Source of the DNA: Betaproteobacteria bacterium Ga0077526
GTDB taxonomy: Bacteria; Pseudomonadota; Gammaproteobacteria; Burkholderiales; Ga0077523
Direction of reading: 5' to 3'
Length of the DNA: 64,000 nt
Assembly: GCA_001464765.1 (NCBI GenBank)
Contig: LNDV01000030.1
Span: 1-64,000 of the forward strand
The position numbers and the translations under genes are program-made. Below, piece by piece: positions 42,362-55,796 of the stretch. Position 1 is the stretch's first letter, and each line of letters opens with the position of its first letter. The notes beneath the pieces are model-generated. The model was not told where the DNA came from, ran no database searches, and worked only from the letters and a program-made list of their open reading frames with translations.

Positions 42362-43764
42362 AGCACAAGGTCAAGCGCGTGCACTTCGTGGGCGTGGGCG
42401 GTTCCGGCATGAGCGGGATTGCCGAGGTGATGCGCAACCTGGGCTACCAGGTGAGCGGCTCCGATGTCGCCGAGAGCGCCACGACCCAGCGGCTGCGCGA
42501 CAGCGGCATCGAGGTGTTCATCGGCCACGACCGGGCGAATGTCGATCGCGCCGACGCCGTGGTGGTGTCGACGGCGGTGAAACAGGACAACGTGGAACTT
42601 GCGGCTGCGCGAGCACGGCGTGTTCCCGTGGTGCCGCGGGCCCTCATGCTCGCGGAGCTGATGCGGCTCAAGCAGGGCATCGCGGTGGCCGGCACGCACG
42701 GCAAGACGACCACCACCAGCCTTGTCGCGAGTGTCCTGGCCGAGGCCGGGATGGACCCGACCTTCGTGATCGGCGGTCGGCTGGAGGCGGCGGGTTCCAA
42801 CGCGAAGCTGGGCAGCGGCGAGTTCATCGTCGTGGAAGCGGACGAGTCCGATGCGTCGTTCCTGTATCTCACGCCCGTGCTGGCGGTCGTCACGAACATC
42901 GACGCCGACCACATGGAGACCTACGGTCACGACTTCGCGCGACTGCGCCAGGCGTTCGTGGAGTTCCTTCAGCACCTGCCCTTCTACGGCATGGCGATGC
43001 TGTGCGTCGACGATCCGAACGTGCGCTCGATCATTCCGATCGTCACGAAGCCGGTCACGACCTACGGCCTGTCGGAAGAGGCGCAGATCCGCGCGGTCGA
43101 CATTCGCCCCGACGGTGCCTCGATGCGCTTCGGCGTGCTGGTTGCAGCGAACGGCGCCCCCGGACGCCGTCTCGAAGTCACGCTCAACCTGCCTGGACTG
43201 CACAACGTGCAGAACGCGCTGGCCGCCATCGCGGTCGGCATCGAGGTCGGCGCACCGGACGACGCGATCCTGCGCGCCCTCGCGGGGTTCCGCGGCGTGG
43301 GGCGGCGGTTCCAGCGCTACGGCGAGATTCCCCTGCCCGCGGGCGGCACCTTCACGCTCGTGGACGACTACGGTCATCACCCCGCGGAGATGGCCGCGAC
43401 GCTTGCTGCAGCGCGCGGCGCGTATCCCGGCCGCCGCCTCGTGCTCGCCTTCCAGCCCCACCGCTACACACGCACCCGCGACGTGTTCGAGGACTTCGTG
43501 AAGGTGCTCTGTTCCGTGGACGCCCTCCTGCTCACCGAGGTGTACGCAGCGGGCGAGACCCCCATCGTCGCAGCGGACGGCCGTTCCCTCGCCCGCGCGG
43601 TGCGCGTGCAGGGCAAGGTCGAACCCATCTTCGTCGAGGACTGGAAGGAACTGCCCGCCGCCATTCTGGCCGCGGCGCAGCCGGGCGATGTCGTCGTGAC
43701 CATGGGCGCGGGCTCGGTCGGTCAGGTGCCGGGCCGTGTGCGCAGCCTGGCGACGCCGGAGTGA
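42358..43764 (+). CDS. murC: UDP-N-acetylmuramate:L-alanine ligase
   Basis: A 468-residue Mur ligase. It starts with [17 protein letters not shown], the uridine-binding fold. The ATP site is [16 protein letters not shown] near residue 115, with [13 protein letters not shown] near 160, [12 protein letters not shown] near 180 and [14 protein letters not shown] near 340. It adds L-alanine to UDP-MurNAc, the first cytoplasmic peptide step. ATG 42358 overlaps the murG stop by 4 bp. Confidence 0.96.
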   Translation: MKHKVKRVHFVGVGGSGMSGIAEVMRNLGYQVSGSDVAESATTQRLRDSGIEVFIGHDRANVDRADAVVVSTAVKQDNVELAAARARRVPVVPRALMLAELMRLKQGIAVAGTHGKTTTTSLVASVLAEAGMDPTFVIGGRLEAAGSNAKLGSGEFIVVEADESDASFLYLTPVLAVVTNIDADHMETYGHDFARLRQAFVEFLQHLPFYGMAMLCVDDPNVRSIIPIVTKPVTTYGLSEEAQIRAVDIRPDGASMRFGVLVAANGAPGRRLEVTLNLPGLHNVQNALAAIAVGIEVGAPDDAILRALAGFRGVGRRFQRYGEIPLPAGGTFTLVDDYGHHPAEMAATLAAARGAYPGRRLVLAFQPHRYTRTRDVFEDFVKVLCSVDALLLTEVYAAGETPIVAADGRSLARAVRVQGKVEPIFVEDWKELPAAILAAAQPGDVVVTMGAGSVGQVPGRVRSLATPE

Positions 43765-43768
43765 GCGG

Positions 43769-44701
43769 ATGAACATGGCCGAACTCCACGACTCCCTGCT
43801 GCATGGCCTGCGCGGCCAGCTGAAGCTCGACGAGCCGATGCATCGCCACACGAGCTGGCGGGTGGGCGGCACGGCCGATCGCGCCTACACGCCTGCCGAC
43901 CGCCAGGACCTCGCTGTGTTTCTGTCGCGACTCGATCCCGCGGAGGCTGTCGTGTTCGTCGGTCTCGGCAGCAATCTGCTCGTGCGCGATGGCGGCTTGC
44001 GCGGGACGGTCGTGTTCCTGCACGCGGCGCTCGGCGCGCTCGAGCTGCGCGAGGACGGCTTGATCTACGCCGAAGCCGGCGTGGCGAGTCCGAAGGTGGC
44101 GCGCTTCGCGGCGATGCACGGCTTCGAAGGGGCCGAGTTTCTCGCGGGGATTCCGGGGACCATCGGCGGCGCGCTCGCGATGAATGCGGGGTGCTACGGG
44201 TCGGAGACGTGGGAGTGGGTCCGGCGTGTCGTCACGGTCGATCGTCGCGGACAGCTCGTCGAGCGCGCCCCGCAGGAATTCGAGATCGGCTACCGCCATT
44301 GCACTCCGGCTTCTGCGAGAGCGGAGGAATGGTTCGTGGAGGCGTCATTCAGATTCCGCGAGGGTGACGGCGAAAAGTCCCGTGCACGAATCAAGGAACT
44401 GCTTTCGAAGCGCATCGCGTCGCAACCGCTCAATCAGCCGAACGCGGGCTCGGTATTCCGCAATCCGCCCGGCGACCACGCGGCGCGGCTCATCGAATCC
44501 TGCGGACTCAAGGGGTTCGCCATCGGCGGTGCCATGGTGTCGCCCAAGCACGCGAACTTCATCGTCAACAACGGCGCGGCCCGGGCCGCGGATGTGGAGC
44601 AACTGATCGTGCATGTGAAGCAGACCGTCGCGCGGGAGCGCGGCGTGGACCTCGAACCGGAGGTCCGGGTGGTGGGCGAGCGGGAGAACGGTCATGGCTG
44701 A
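43769..44701 (+). CDS. murB: UDP-N-acetylenolpyruvoylglucosamine reductase
   Basis: A 310-residue FAD enzyme, type I length. [16 protein letters not shown] near residue 26 and [19 protein letters not shown] near 65 bind [24 protein letters not shown] near 120 and [19 protein letters not shown] near 225 carry active-site residues, with [10 protein letters not shown] near 260. ATG 43769 is chosen for its GGAG site; ATG 43775 is close. It makes UDP-MurNAc. It overlaps ddl by 8 bp. Confidence 0.95.
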   Translation: MNMAELHDSLLHGLRGQLKLDEPMHRHTSWRVGGTADRAYTPADRQDLAVFLSRLDPAEAVVFVGLGSNLLVRDGGLRGTVVFLHAALGALELREDGLIYAEAGVASPKVARFAAMHGFEGAEFLAGIPGTIGGALAMNAGCYGSETWEWVRRVVTVDRRGQLVERAPQEFEIGYRHCTPASARAEEWFVEASFRFREGDGEKSRARIKELLSKRIASQPLNQPNAGSVFRNPPGDHAARLIESCGLKGFAIGGAMVSPKHANFIVNNGAARAADVEQLIVHVKQTVARERGVDLEPEVRVVGERENGHG

Positions 44702-45605
44702 TTTCGGCAAGGTGGCCGTGCTGTTCGGCGGGCGCTCCGCGGAGCGCGAGATCTCGCTGCTGTCGGGCAATGCCGTGCTCGCGGGCCTGCGTCGCCAGGG
44801 CGTGGATGCGCATCCCTTCGATCCTGCCGAGCGGGATCTGTGGTCCCTGCGCAGCGAGGGCTATGCGCGCGTCTTCATCGCGCTGCACGGGCGCTACGGC
44901 GAAGACGGCACGGTGCAGGGCGCTCTCGAACTCATGGGCATTCCGTACACGGGCAGCGGCGTGATGGCCTCGGCCCTGTGCATGGACAAGATCCGCACGA
45001 AGATGGTGTGGACGGCCTGTGGACTGCCGACCCCGACGTGGGAGACGCTCACCGCCGGCTCCGACTGGGCCGCGGTCGTGCGCAAGCTCGGACTGCCGCT
45101 CATCGTGAAGCCCGCGCGGGAGGGCTCCACGCTTGGGCTCACCAAGGTGACCGATGTCGCGCAACTGCCGGAAGCCTATGCGCTCGCCGCGAAGTACGAC
45201 CGGCTGATCTTGGCGGAGTCATTCATCGCCGGCCAGGAACTCACCGCCGCGTTCCTCGGCGATCGCATGCTGCCGCTCATCCGCATCGAAGCGCCCCAGG
45301 GCAACTACGACTACCAGAACAAGTATTTCAGCGATGACACGCGCTACCACTGCCCGTCCGGCCTGGCGGCCGATGTGGAGGCCGCGATCCAGGAGACGAT
45401 CCGCGCCGCCGTGGTCTCGCTCGGGTGTGAGGGCTGGGGCCGCGCCGACCTGATCCGGCGGGCCGACGGCTCGATCTCGCTGCTGGAGATGAATACCTCG
45501 CCCGGCATGACGGGCCACAGCCTCGTGCCCATGGCCGCGCGCGCGGTCGGCATCGAGTTCGACGATCTGGTCGTGCGGATCCTGGAAATGGCCCATGTGG
45601 GATAA
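44694..45605 (+). CDS. ddl: D-alanine:D-alanine ligase
   Basis: A 303-residue ATP-grasp ligase of the DdlB length class. [19 protein letters not shown] near residue 7 is the N-terminal signature. [25 protein letters not shown] near 63 and [15 protein letters not shown] near 140 shape the substrate and ATP sites, and [18 protein letters not shown] near 265 holds metal ligands. It supplies D-Ala-D-Ala to MurF. It overlaps murB by 8 bp and ftsQ by 11 bp. Confidence 0.96.
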   Translation: MADFGKVAVLFGGRSAEREISLLSGNAVLAGLRRQGVDAHPFDPAERDLWSLRSEGYARVFIALHGRYGEDGTVQGALELMGIPYTGSGVMASALCMDKIRTKMVWTACGLPTPTWETLTAGSDWAAVVRKLGLPLIVKPAREGSTLGLTKVTDVAQLPEAYALAAKYDRLILAESFIAGQELTAAFLGDRMLPLIRIEAPQGNYDYQNKYFSDDTRYHCPSGLAADVEAAIQETIRAAVVSLGCEGWGRADLIRRADGSISLLEMNTSPGMTGHSLVPMAARAVGIEFDDLVVRILEMAHVG

Positions 45606-46305
45606 GCCCGAGGCACTGAGCACCCTGGCGAACTTCTGCTACGGCCTGGCGGCCGCTGGCCTGCTCTACCTCGTGATTCTCACCACCGTGCATCTGCCGG
45701 TGTTCGCCGTGCGCCATGTCCAGGTGTCCGGTTCCGTGTCGCGGGTGACCGAGGCACAGGTGTCGAATGTCGTGCACCGCGAACTGCGCGGCAACTTCTT
45801 CACGATCAACCTCGACGATTCGCGCGCGGCGTTCGAGAAGCTGCCGTGGGTGCGCAAGGTGCAGGTGCGGCGCGACTGGCCCGATCGCCTGCAGGTGACG
45901 CTCGAAGAGCATGCGGCGCTGGCGCGCTGGGGTGACGAGGGGCTCGTCAACACGCACGGCGAGATCTTCATGGCTGCCTCGGACGAGGACCTGCCCGTGT
46001 TCACCGGGCCGCCCGAACTGTCGGGCGAAATCACCGCGTCCTACGCGACCTTTCGCCAGACGCTGCTCGGCATCGGCAAGGACGTGGCGGCGATCCACGT
46101 GTCGGACCGGCGCGCATGGACGCTGGTGCTCGACGACGGCATGCGGCTCGAACTGGGCCGCGAGCACATGATCGAGCGGTTGGCGAAGTTCGCCGACGTG
46201 TACGGAACGACCTTGGCGCAGATGCCGCGGCAGCCGCGGCTCGTGGATCTGCGCTATCCGAACGGATTTGCGGTGCGTCTGGGCGTGGGCCAGGACGGGG
46301 TGTGA
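45595..46305 (+). CDS. ftsQ: Cell division protein FtsQ
   Basis: A 236-residue bitopic protein. A short cytoplasmic tail is followed by one membrane span near residues 18-40 ([20 protein letters not shown]), a POTRA domain starting [18 protein letters not shown], then the FtsQ beta domain with [22 protein letters not shown]. It anchors FtsL/FtsB at the divisome. The overlap with ddl is 11 bp. Confidence 0.94.
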   Translation: MWDKPEALSTLANFCYGLAAAGLLYLVILTTVHLPVFAVRHVQVSGSVSRVTEAQVSNVVHRELRGNFFTINLDDSRAAFEKLPWVRKVQVRRDWPDRLQVTLEEHAALARWGDEGLVNTHGEIFMAASDEDLPVFTGPPELSGEITASYATFRQTLLGIGKDVAAIHVSDRRAWTLVLDDGMRLELGREHMIERLAKFADVYGTTLAQMPRQPRLVDLRYPNGFAVRLGVGQDGV

Positions 46306-46321
46306 CCAGGAGACGAGGACG

Positions 46322-47593
46322 ATGGATCTAGCCGAAACGAAGCGCATGGCGCTCATCAACAAGCCCAAGGACAACCGCAACCTGATGGTCGGCCTCGACA
46401 TCGGCACGTCGAAGATCGTCGCGATCGTCGCCGAGCCGAAGCCCGACGGCGGCTTCGAGGTGGTCGGCATGGGGAGCCATCCGTCCCGCGGCCTGAAGAA
46501 GGGCGTGGTGGTCAACATCGACTCCACCGTGAACGCGATCCAGCGCGCGCTCGAGGAAGCCGAGCTGATGGCCGACTGCAAGATCAAGGAGGTCTACACC
46601 GGCATCGCGGGCAGCCACATCAAGAGCTTCAACTCGCACGGCATGGTGGCGGTGAAGGATCGTGAGGTCTCGCAGCAGGACGTGGATCGCGTCATCGAGA
46701 CGGCGAAGGCGGTGAACATTCCCACCGACCAGCAGATCCTGCATGTGCTCAATCAGGAATTCATCATCGACGGGCAGGAGGACGTGCGCCAGCCCCTCGG
46801 CATGGCGGGCGTGCGGCTCGAGGTGCGTGTGCACATCGTGACCGGTGCCGTGTCTGCGGCGCAGAACATCCTCAAGTGCGTGCGCCGCTGCGGACTCGAA
46901 GTGCGCGACCTCATCCTGCAGCCGCTCGCCTCGGCGATGGCGACGCTGTCGGAGGACGAGAAGGACCTCGGGGTGGCGATCGTCGACATCGGCGGTGGGA
47001 CGACCGACATCGCGGTGTTCACGCAGGGCGCCATCCGCCACACGGCGGTGATTCCCATCGCCGGTGATCAGATCACGAACGACATCGCCATGGCGCTGCG
47101 CACCCCCACGAAGGACGCCGAGGAGATCAAGCGCAAGTACGGCTGCGCACTGCGCCAGCTCGCGAACGCCAACGACATGGTGGAAGTGCCGGGTGTGGGC
47201 GATCGTGGCTCGCGGCAGCTGTCCCGGCAGACGCTGGCCGAGGTGATCGAGCCGCGGGTCGAGGAACTGTACTCGCTGGTCCAGGCGGAACTGCGCCGCA
47301 GCGGCTACGAGGATCTGCTGTCGTCCGGGATCGTCATCACGGGCGGCAGCGCGGGCATGCAGGGCATGGTCGAACTGGGCGAGGAAGTGTTCCACATGCC
47401 CGTGCGACTGGGGGTTCCCAACTATCTGGGTCCGCTCGCGGAGGTGGTGCGCGGGCCGCGGTACTCCACGGGCATCGGGCTGCTCATGGAGGCGCACGAG
47501 CAGCAGAAGCAGCGGGATCTGGCGAAGCTGTCCACGGGAAGCATGCAGCAGGTTTTTGCACGGATGAGGGAATGGTTCGCGGTCAATTTCTGA
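46322..47593 (+). CDS. ftsA: Cell division actin-like protein FtsA
   Basis: A 423-residue actin-family ATPase. MVGLDIGTSKIVAIVAE near residue 21 is phosphate loop 1. The 1C subdomain follows (GIAGSHIKSFNSHGMVAV), then VAIVDIGGGTTDIAVFTQGA near 220 and GIVITGGSAGMQGM near 335 as nucleotide loops. A C-terminal helix with MREWFAVNF is the membrane-targeting amphipathic segment. FtsA tethers FtsZ to the membrane. ATG 46322 has an AGGAG site; the longer frame from 46,268 overlaps ftsQ and is not favoured. Confidence 0.96.
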   Translation: MDLAETKRMALINKPKDNRNLMVGLDIGTSKIVAIVAEPKPDGGFEVVGMGSHPSRGLKKGVVVNIDSTVNAIQRALEEAELMADCKIKEVYTGIAGSHIKSFNSHGMVAVKDREVSQQDVDRVIETAKAVNIPTDQQILHVLNQEFIIDGQEDVRQPLGMAGVRLEVRVHIVTGAVSAAQNILKCVRRCGLEVRDLILQPLASAMATLSEDEKDLGVAIVDIGGGTTDIAVFTQGAIRHTAVIPIAGDQITNDIAMALRTPTKDAEEIKRKYGCALRQLANANDMVEVPGVGDRGSRQLSRQTLAEVIEPRVEELYSLVQAELRRSGYEDLLSSGIVITGGSAGMQGMVELGEEVFHMPVRLGVPNYLGPLAEVVRGPRYSTGIGLLMEAHEQQKQRDLAKLSTGSMQQVFARMREWFAVNF

Positions 47594-47663
47594 GCGCGGA
47601 CGAAATCGGGATCGGGTCGAGGTCAACGAGTTCGCAATTTCACAGCTAGAGGAGGCGGTAAAC

Positions 47664-48818
47664 ATGTTCGAGATCGTAGATTCGCAGCCCCAGGAAGCGG
47701 TCATCAAGGTGATCGGTGTGGGCGGGTGCGGCGGCAATGCCGTCGATCACATGATCGAGCGGGGTGTCGAGGGCGTCGAGTTCATCTGCATGAACACCGA
47801 TGCGCAGGCGCTCAAGCGCAACCGGTCGACCCGTTCGCTGCAACTCGGCACGGGCGTGACGAAGGGTCTCGGTGCCGGCGCCAATCCGGAAGTCGGCCGT
47901 CAGGCGGCGCTGGAGGATCGCGAGCGCATCGTCGAGATGATCGAGGGTGCGGACATGCTGTTCCTCACCGCGGGCATGGGCGGCGGCACGGGTACGGGCG
48001 CCGCGCCGATCGTCGCGGAAGTCGCACGCGAACTCGGCATCCTGACGGTGGCGGTGGTCACCAAGCCCTTCTCCTTCGAAGGCAAGCGCCTCAAGGTCGC
48101 GCATCAGGGCATGGAGGAACTCTCCCGCAATGTCGATTCGCTGATCGTCATCCCGAACGACAAGCTGATGGCCGTTCTCGGCGAAGACATCTCCATGCTC
48201 GACGCCTTCAAGGCCGCCAACAGCGTGCTGCACGGCGCCGTGGCCGGCATCGCCGAGGTCATCAAGTGCCCCGGTCTCGTGAACGTCGACTTTGCCGACG
48301 TGCGCACGGTCATGTCCGAGATGGGCATGGCGATGATGGGCTCCGCCGTAGCTTCCGGTCCGCACCGCGCGGCCGAAGCGGCGAGCCAGGCCGTGGCGAG
48401 CCCGCTGCTCGACGACGTGAATCTGGCGGGGGCGCGCGGCGTGCTCGTCAACATCACCGCCAGCACCAACCTCAAGATGAAGGAAGTGCACGAGGTGATG
48501 AACACGATCAAGGGCTTCACGGCCGAGGACGCCACCGTGATCGTGGGCACCGTGATCGACGAGTCACTGGGTGAGGATCTGCGCGTGACGATGGTCGCCA
48601 CCGGCCTCGGCTCCCCGGTCAACCGGCTGCAGAACAAGCCGTTGCAAGTCGTGAAGACGGGCACCGACAACTCGCCGATCTCCATGGACCCGAACTACAA
48701 CGACCTCGACACCCCGGCCGTCATCCGCCGCCGCAATCGCGACACGGTGGAAGCCATGAAGCAGTCGGGCATCGAGACGCTCGACATCCCGGCGTTCCTG
48801 CGCAAGCAGGCCGATTGA
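47664..48818 (+). CDS. ftsZ: Cell division tubulin-like GTPase FtsZ
   Basis: A 384-residue GTPase. IKVIGVGGCGGNAVDHMIE near residue 13 and the tubulin signature GGGTGTGAAPIVAEVA near 107 bind GTP. The T7 loop FADVRTVMSEMG near 212 supplies the catalytic acidic residue. The C-terminal peptide DIPAFLRKQAD is the conserved tail that binds FtsA and ZapD. It has a strong AGAGGAGG ribosome site after a 70 bp gap, fitting the higher expression needed for FtsZ. Confidence 0.97.
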   Translation: MFEIVDSQPQEAVIKVIGVGGCGGNAVDHMIERGVEGVEFICMNTDAQALKRNRSTRSLQLGTGVTKGLGAGANPEVGRQAALEDRERIVEMIEGADMLFLTAGMGGGTGTGAAPIVAEVARELGILTVAVVTKPFSFEGKRLKVAHQGMEELSRNVDSLIVIPNDKLMAVLGEDISMLDAFKAANSVLHGAVAGIAEVIKCPGLVNVDFADVRTVMSEMGMAMMGSAVASGPHRAAEAASQAVASPLLDDVNLAGARGVLVNITASTNLKMKEVHEVMNTIKGFTAEDATVIVGTVIDESLGEDLRVTMVATGLGSPVNRLQNKPLQVVKTGTDNSPISMDPNYNDLDTPAVIRRRNRDTVEAMKQSGIETLDIPAFLRKQAD

Positions 48819-48842
48819 CCGGGACGGGTCGACAGTGGGTCA

Positions 48843-48871
48843 CCCGGGCGGGATCGCGGTTCCCGCCCGGG
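48843..48871 (+). terminator. Large hairpin between ftsZ and lpxC
   Basis: CCCGGGCGGGA (48843-48853), loop TCGCGGT, TCCCGCCCGGG (48861-48871): a perfect 11 bp stem. It starts 25 bp past the ftsZ stop. No T-run follows, so it may attenuate rather than end transcription into lpxC. A possible -10 (TAGAAT, 48883-48888) lies just after it. Confidence 0.55.
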
Positions 48872-48954
48872 GAGTCGTGCGCTAGAATTGTGAGTCCTTC
48901 CCTACCGATATGACCGCGGCAAGGTGCCGCGGCCGACCAAGTCCAGGGCTGGAG

Positions 48955-49866
48955 ATGCTCAGACAAAGAACCCTCGAGAACATCGTTCGTGCGACCGGCG
49001 TCGGTCTCCATACCGGCGAGAAGGTCGTGATGACCTTGCGCCCGGCCGCGCCGGACACCGGCATCGTGTTCCGCCGAGTCGATCTGCCCGAGGTGGTGGA
49101 CATCCCGGCCGCGCCGTACGCGGTCAAGGACACCCGCCTGTCTTCCTGCATGGAAAAGGACGGCGCCCGGGTGGCGACGGTCGAGCACCTCATGTCCGCC
49201 CTCGCGGGCCTCGGGATCGACAACGTGTTCATCGACCTCACGGCCTCCGAGGTCCCGATCATGGACGGCAGCGCGGCGCCGTTCGTCTTCCTGATCCAGT
49301 CCGCGGGCGTAGAGGAGCAGGCGGCCGCCAAGAAGTTCATCCGGGTCCTGCAGCCGGTCGAGGTGAGCCACGGCGACAAGTGGGCCCGCCTGGAACCCCA
49401 CGACGGCTTCCGCCTCGAATTTGCCATTGATTTCAAGCATCCGGCCTTCGATCAGACGGGCAACCGGGTGGTCGTCGACTTCGCGCGGACGTCCTACATC
49501 CGGGAAGTGAGCCGGGCGCGGACGTTCGGCTTCATGCATGAGGTCGAGAGCATGCGCGCCCAGGGCCTGGCACTCGGGGGCAGCCTCGACAACGCCATCG
49601 TGATGGACGAGTACCGGGTCCTCAATCCGGACGGCCTGCGTTACGACGACGAGTTCGTGAAGCACAAGGTCCTGGACGCCATCGGCGATCTTTATCTGCT
49701 GGGCCACCCCTTGATCGGCGCGTTCAGCGCCTACAAGTCAGGCCATGCGCTCAATAACCAGCTGCTGCGTCGGCTCCTCGAGACCGCCGGGGCCTGGGAG
49801 TACGCCACCTTCGCCGAAGAGGCCAAGGCACCGGCGTTCGCCCGCCAGCAGATCTACGCCACCTGA
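48955..49866 (+). CDS. lpxC: UDP-3-O-acyl-N-acetylglucosamine deacetylase
   Basis: A 303-residue zinc enzyme. [20 protein letters not shown] near residue 5 is the family start. [17 protein letters not shown] near 75 carries the first zinc histidine, and [18 protein letters not shown] near 236 carries the second histidine and the aspartate, followed by the SGHALN histidine. It performs the committed step of lipid A synthesis, so the cell has a lipopolysaccharide outer membrane. ATG 48955 has a GGAG site. A hairpin and a possible own promoter separate it from ftsZ. Confidence 0.96.
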   Translation: MLRQRTLENIVRATGVGLHTGEKVVMTLRPAAPDTGIVFRRVDLPEVVDIPAAPYAVKDTRLSSCMEKDGARVATVEHLMSALAGLGIDNVFIDLTASEVPIMDGSAAPFVFLIQSAGVEEQAAAKKFIRVLQPVEVSHGDKWARLEPHDGFRLEFAIDFKHPAFDQTGNRVVVDFARTSYIREVSRARTFGFMHEVESMRAQGLALGGSLDNAIVMDEYRVLNPDGLRYDDEFVKHKVLDAIGDLYLLGHPLIGAFSAYKSGHALNNQLLRRLLETAGAWEYATFAEEAKAPAFARQQIYAT

Positions 49867-49923
49867 CCTTTCGGTCAGGCCGGCCCCGCGGGGTCCCGTC
49901 GCGGGAACGCCTGCGTTTCGCCC

Positions 49924-50109
49924 ATGCTGATTGTCCGCATCGCGGTCTTCTTCGTGATCGCCGCCATCGGCGGCTGCTTCCTGTTCTATCTGGTGAAGCG
50001 AGACCGGCGCTATCTGCGCCTCGCAGGCCAGATCTTCCGCTTCAGCGTGATCCTGCTGGCCATCGTGATGGCGCTCTATGTGCTGGAACGGCTGATCCTG
50101 GTGATATGA
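49924..50109 (+). CDS. Small two-span membrane protein
   Basis: 61 residues: hydrophobic span 1 near residues 3-23 (IVRIAVFFVIAAIGGCFLFY), a short basic loop KRDRRYLR, and span 2 near 39-60 (FSVILLAIVMALYVLERLIL). Both ends should face the same side. It lies between lpxC and the convergent DciA-like gene. The reading frame and hydrophobic pattern look real, but no function is known. Confidence 0.65.
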   Translation: MLIVRIAVFFVIAAIGGCFLFYLVKRDRRYLRLAGQIFRFSVILLAIVMALYVLERLILVI

Positions 50110-50132
50110 GCGCGGTTGGCGCCTTCAGGATT

Positions 50133-50591
50133 TCAGCGTTTCCGGTCGAGCAGGCGTTCCAGGGCGGCGCGGACGTCGGACTCGGGCAGGGAGTCCGCAA
50201 GCTGGCGCAGGCTGGTCCGGGCAACCGGCGACAACTGCGCCTCCTTCTTCGGGGCCGGTGGCTGGGCGAACTCCCGCTGCACTTCGATCCGGAGGCTGGT
50301 GATGCCGGGCTCCCGCGTCCGCAGCGCCTCCAGGATCTTCGGGGCGGCCAGCCGGGCCCGGTGGGCGAGAGCGCCGTTGGGCGCCGTGGCCACGAGGGTG
50401 CCGATGCGCAGGTTCATCACGGTGAGGGGCGTGCGCAGGGTGGCCGGGGTGCAGTGGTCGAGCCAAGCCTGCAGGTCGATCAGCCGGCCGGCGTGGCGGG
50501 CCACCTCGCTGTCGGCCGACAGGCTGCTGAGCCAGTCGGCCACCGGGCGGCCGCCGCGGGCGCGCCGGCGGCGGGTGTCGGAGGGATTCAA
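50133..50591 (-). CDS. DciA-like (DUF721) protein
   Basis: 152 residues. A basic start with an Arg-rich patch (DTRRRRARGGRPVADWL) precedes the DUF721 core: LTVMNLRIGTLVATAPNGALAHRARLAAPKILEALR near residue 58, then a proline-rich linker and a short C-terminal helix. DUF721 proteins of the DciA group load the replicative helicase DnaB in bacteria lacking DnaC. Its place between lpxC and secA, on the opposite strand, is usual in betaproteobacteria. It is divergent from secA with a 259 bp gap. Confidence 0.8.
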   Translation of the reverse strand: MNPSDTRRRRARGGRPVADWLSSLSADSEVARHAGRLIDLQAWLDHCTPATLRTPLTVMNLRIGTLVATAPNGALAHRARLAAPKILEALRTREPGITSLRIEVQREFAQPPAPKKEAQLSPVARTSLRQLADSLPESDVRAALERLLDRKR

Positions 50592-50850
50592 CGGGCCTGC
50601 CCTAGAGTCCGGGAGGGTTTGCGCGCAACGGGGGTTCTCCGTGACCGTGTGTTAACATCCCGCGCCTTCGATCCCGACGGCGATTGCGCAGATCGTGACT
50701 GCCATCATGACGCATCGTCGGCAGACAGGGCCTCGGTAGACGAGCCGGTAAACCAGCCAATCGCAGTGCCGGAACATCGGTCGGGGGGTGAGCATTCACG
50801 GGTGCCCACCCCTCGATGCATTTTGCAGGCTTCCATCGCACAAGAACCTC

Positions 50851-53577
<2,727 letters not shown>

Positions 53578-53650
53578 TCGTCGGCGGGGTCCGGTTCGCG
53601 CCCTGGGCGCGCGACCCCGCGATTTCCTCCTTCGATACGAGCGACGCACC

Positions 53651-54880
53651 ATGGCCGTCAATCTCGCCCCGCCCGCCCCGGGTAGTCTCTCTCCCATCGC
53701 CGGTGTGGAACTCGGCTTCGCCGAGGCCGGCATCCGCAAGGCCGCCCGGCGCGACCTGATGCTAATGCGCCTCGCCCCCGGGGCCGTCGTCTCAGGCGTG
53801 TTCACGCAGAACAGCTTCGCGGCCGCACCGGTCCAGGTCTGTCGCGAACACCTCGCGGCCGGCAGCGAGTTCCGGGCGGTGGTCGTCAACGCCGGCAATG
53901 CCAACTGCGGGACCGGTGAACAGGGCCTGCAAGCCGCCAGGGCGACCTGTGCCGCCGCCGCGCAGCTCCTGGGCTGCTCGCCGCAACAGGTGCTGCCGTT
54001 CTCTACCGGTGTGATCCTCGAGCATCTGCCGATCGACAAGGTCGAGCGGGCGCTGCCGACCTGTGCGGCGAATCTCTCTGCGGACCATTGGGTGGAGGCC
54101 GCGAGTGCCATCATGACCACCGACACGGTGCCCAAGGGCGCATCCACCAGGGCTCAGGTGGGCGGCCGCGCGGTGACGGTCACCGGCATCGCCAAGGGCG
54201 TCGGCATGCTCCAGCCGAACATGGCGACGATGCTCGCCTTCCTCGCGACCGATGCGCCGGTGGCGCGTCCGGTCCTCGACCGGCTGGTGCGTGAAGTCGC
54301 CGACCGCTCATTCAACCGCGTGACGGTCGACGGCGACACGTCCACGAACGATTCCTTCATTCTGGTGGCCACCGGCAAAGCCGGAGGGGAGACCATCGAC
54401 TCCGTCGATTCGGCGGCATACGGGGAACTGCGTGATGCCGCTCTCGCAGTCGCGGTGCCGCTCGCCCAGGCGATCGCGCGGGACGGCGAAGGTGCCACCA
54501 AGTTCATCACCGTGAGCGTGAAGGGCGCGCGGAATGGCAGCGAAGCGCTGCGCACGGCGCGGTCCATCGCGAATTCCCCGTTGGTGAAGACGGCGTTCTT
54601 CGCCTCCGATCCGAACCTCGGCCGCCTGCTGATGGCCATCGGCAATGCCGGCATCGAAGGTCTCGACACGTCCACCGTCTCGCTCAGCCTCGGCGACGTG
54701 CAGGTGATCGATCGCGGCGGCCGGGCGGCATCCTATCGTGAGGAAGACGGCGTCCGGGTTATGCAGCCGCCGGAGATCACCATCACGGTGGATCTCGGGC
54801 GCGGCGAGGCGGCCACGGTCGTCTGGACCTGCGATTTCTCCTACGACTACGTGAAGATCAATGCCGAGTACCGCACCTGA
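53651..54880 (+). CDS. argJ: Bifunctional ornithine acetyltransferase/N-acetylglutamate synthase
   Basis: A 409-residue ArgJ. It is made as a precursor that cleaves itself before the threonine of [13 protein letters not shown]; Thr193 is the expected nucleophile. TTDTVPKGA near 158, [11 protein letters not shown] near 228 and a conserved C-terminal EYRT are visible. It recycles the acetyl group between acetylornithine and glutamate in arginine synthesis. Position next to secA is common in betaproteobacteria. It overlaps the following ATPase gene by 20 bp. Confidence 0.95.
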   Translation: MAVNLAPPAPGSLSPIAGVELGFAEAGIRKAARRDLMLMRLAPGAVVSGVFTQNSFAAAPVQVCREHLAAGSEFRAVVVNAGNANCGTGEQGLQAARATCAAAAQLLGCSPQQVLPFSTGVILEHLPIDKVERALPTCAANLSADHWVEAASAIMTTDTVPKGASTRAQVGGRAVTVTGIAKGVGMLQPNMATMLAFLATDAPVARPVLDRLVREVADRSFNRVTVDGDTSTNDSFILVATGKAGGETIDSVDSAAYGELRDAALAVAVPLAQAIARDGEGATKFITVSVKGARNGSEALRTARSIANSPLVKTAFFASDPNLGRLLMAIGNAGIEGLDTSTVSLSLGDVQVIDRGGRAASYREEDGVRVMQPPEITITVDLGRGEAATVVWTCDFSYDYVKINAEYRT

Positions 54881-55796
54881 CAAGCCGGGCCCGAAGCCGG
54901 CCGCCGGAACGCTGGAGTCTCTCGTCCGCCGAGCGGAGGCCCTGCTGGACCGGCTGGAGCCGCTTCTGCCGGCCCCGATCGAGGTGCCCGACCTCGCCGC
55001 CCATCTCGCGTTCCGCTGGCGCAGGCGGAACGGGCGCGGGGCGCTGGTGCCCGTCGCGCATCCGCACCACATCGCGCTGAAGGACCTGAAGGGCGTGGAG
55101 ACGCAGTCCCGCGCCATCGACACCAACACCCGCCAGTTCGTGGAAGGCCTGCCCGCCAACAACGTGCTGCTGACAGGCGCGCGCGGCACGGGCAAGTCAT
55201 CGCTGGTGAAGGCCGTGCTGCACAAGTACGCCGCCCGCGGGCTACGTCTCATCGAAGTCGAGAAGCATGACCTCGTCGATCTGCCCGAGATCGTGGACAT
55301 CGTCGCGTCGCAGCCGCAGCGGTTCATCGTCTTCTGCGACGATCTCTCGTTCGAGGCCGAGGAGCCGGGCTACAAGGCACTGAAGGCCATCCTCGACGGC
55401 TCCATCGCCGCGACCTCCGACAACGTGCTCGTGTACGCCACGTCGAATCGCCGGCACCTCATGCCCGAGTACATGAGCGAGAACCTCGAAACCAAGTACA
55501 TCGGGGAGGAAGTGCATCCCGGCGAGACGGTGGAGGAGAAGATCTCCCTCTCCGAGCGCTTCGGGCTGTGGGTGTCGTTCTACCCGTTCGACCAGGATCA
55601 CTACCTCGACATCGCCCGGCACTGGGCCGGCGTTCTCGGCGCCCCGCCGCAGGACGAAGGGACCTTCCGCCTCGAAGCCCTGCAATGGGCGTTGTCCCGC
55701 GGTTCTCGCAGCGGGCGCGTGGCGTGGCACTTCGCGCGCGACTTCGCGGGGCGCCAGCTGGCCGGCGCCCGCAAGGCCTCCCGCGCCAAGCGGTGA
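54861..55796 (+). CDS. DUF815 family AAA+ ATPase
   Basis: 311 residues. Walker A is [18 protein letters not shown] near residue 108, Walker [13 protein letters not shown] near 158, and a sensor-type [18 protein letters not shown] near 195, the set of DUF815. An N-terminal helical part of about 80 residues precedes the ATPase core. The family is widespread next to mutT/argJ in betaproteobacteria but its role is unknown. It overlaps argJ by 20 bp and the Nudix gene by 4 bp, so it belongs to that operon. Confidence 0.87.
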   Translation: MPSTAPDKPGPKPAAGTLESLVRRAEALLDRLEPLLPAPIEVPDLAAHLAFRWRRRNGRGALVPVAHPHHIALKDLKGVETQSRAIDTNTRQFVEGLPANNVLLTGARGTGKSSLVKAVLHKYAARGLRLIEVEKHDLVDLPEIVDIVASQPQRFIVFCDDLSFEAEEPGYKALKAILDGSIAATSDNVLVYATSNRRHLMPEYMSENLETKYIGEEVHPGETVEEKISLSERFGLWVSFYPFDQDHYLDIARHWAGVLGAPPQDEGTFRLEALQWALSRGSRSGRVAWHFARDFAGRQLAGARKASRAKR

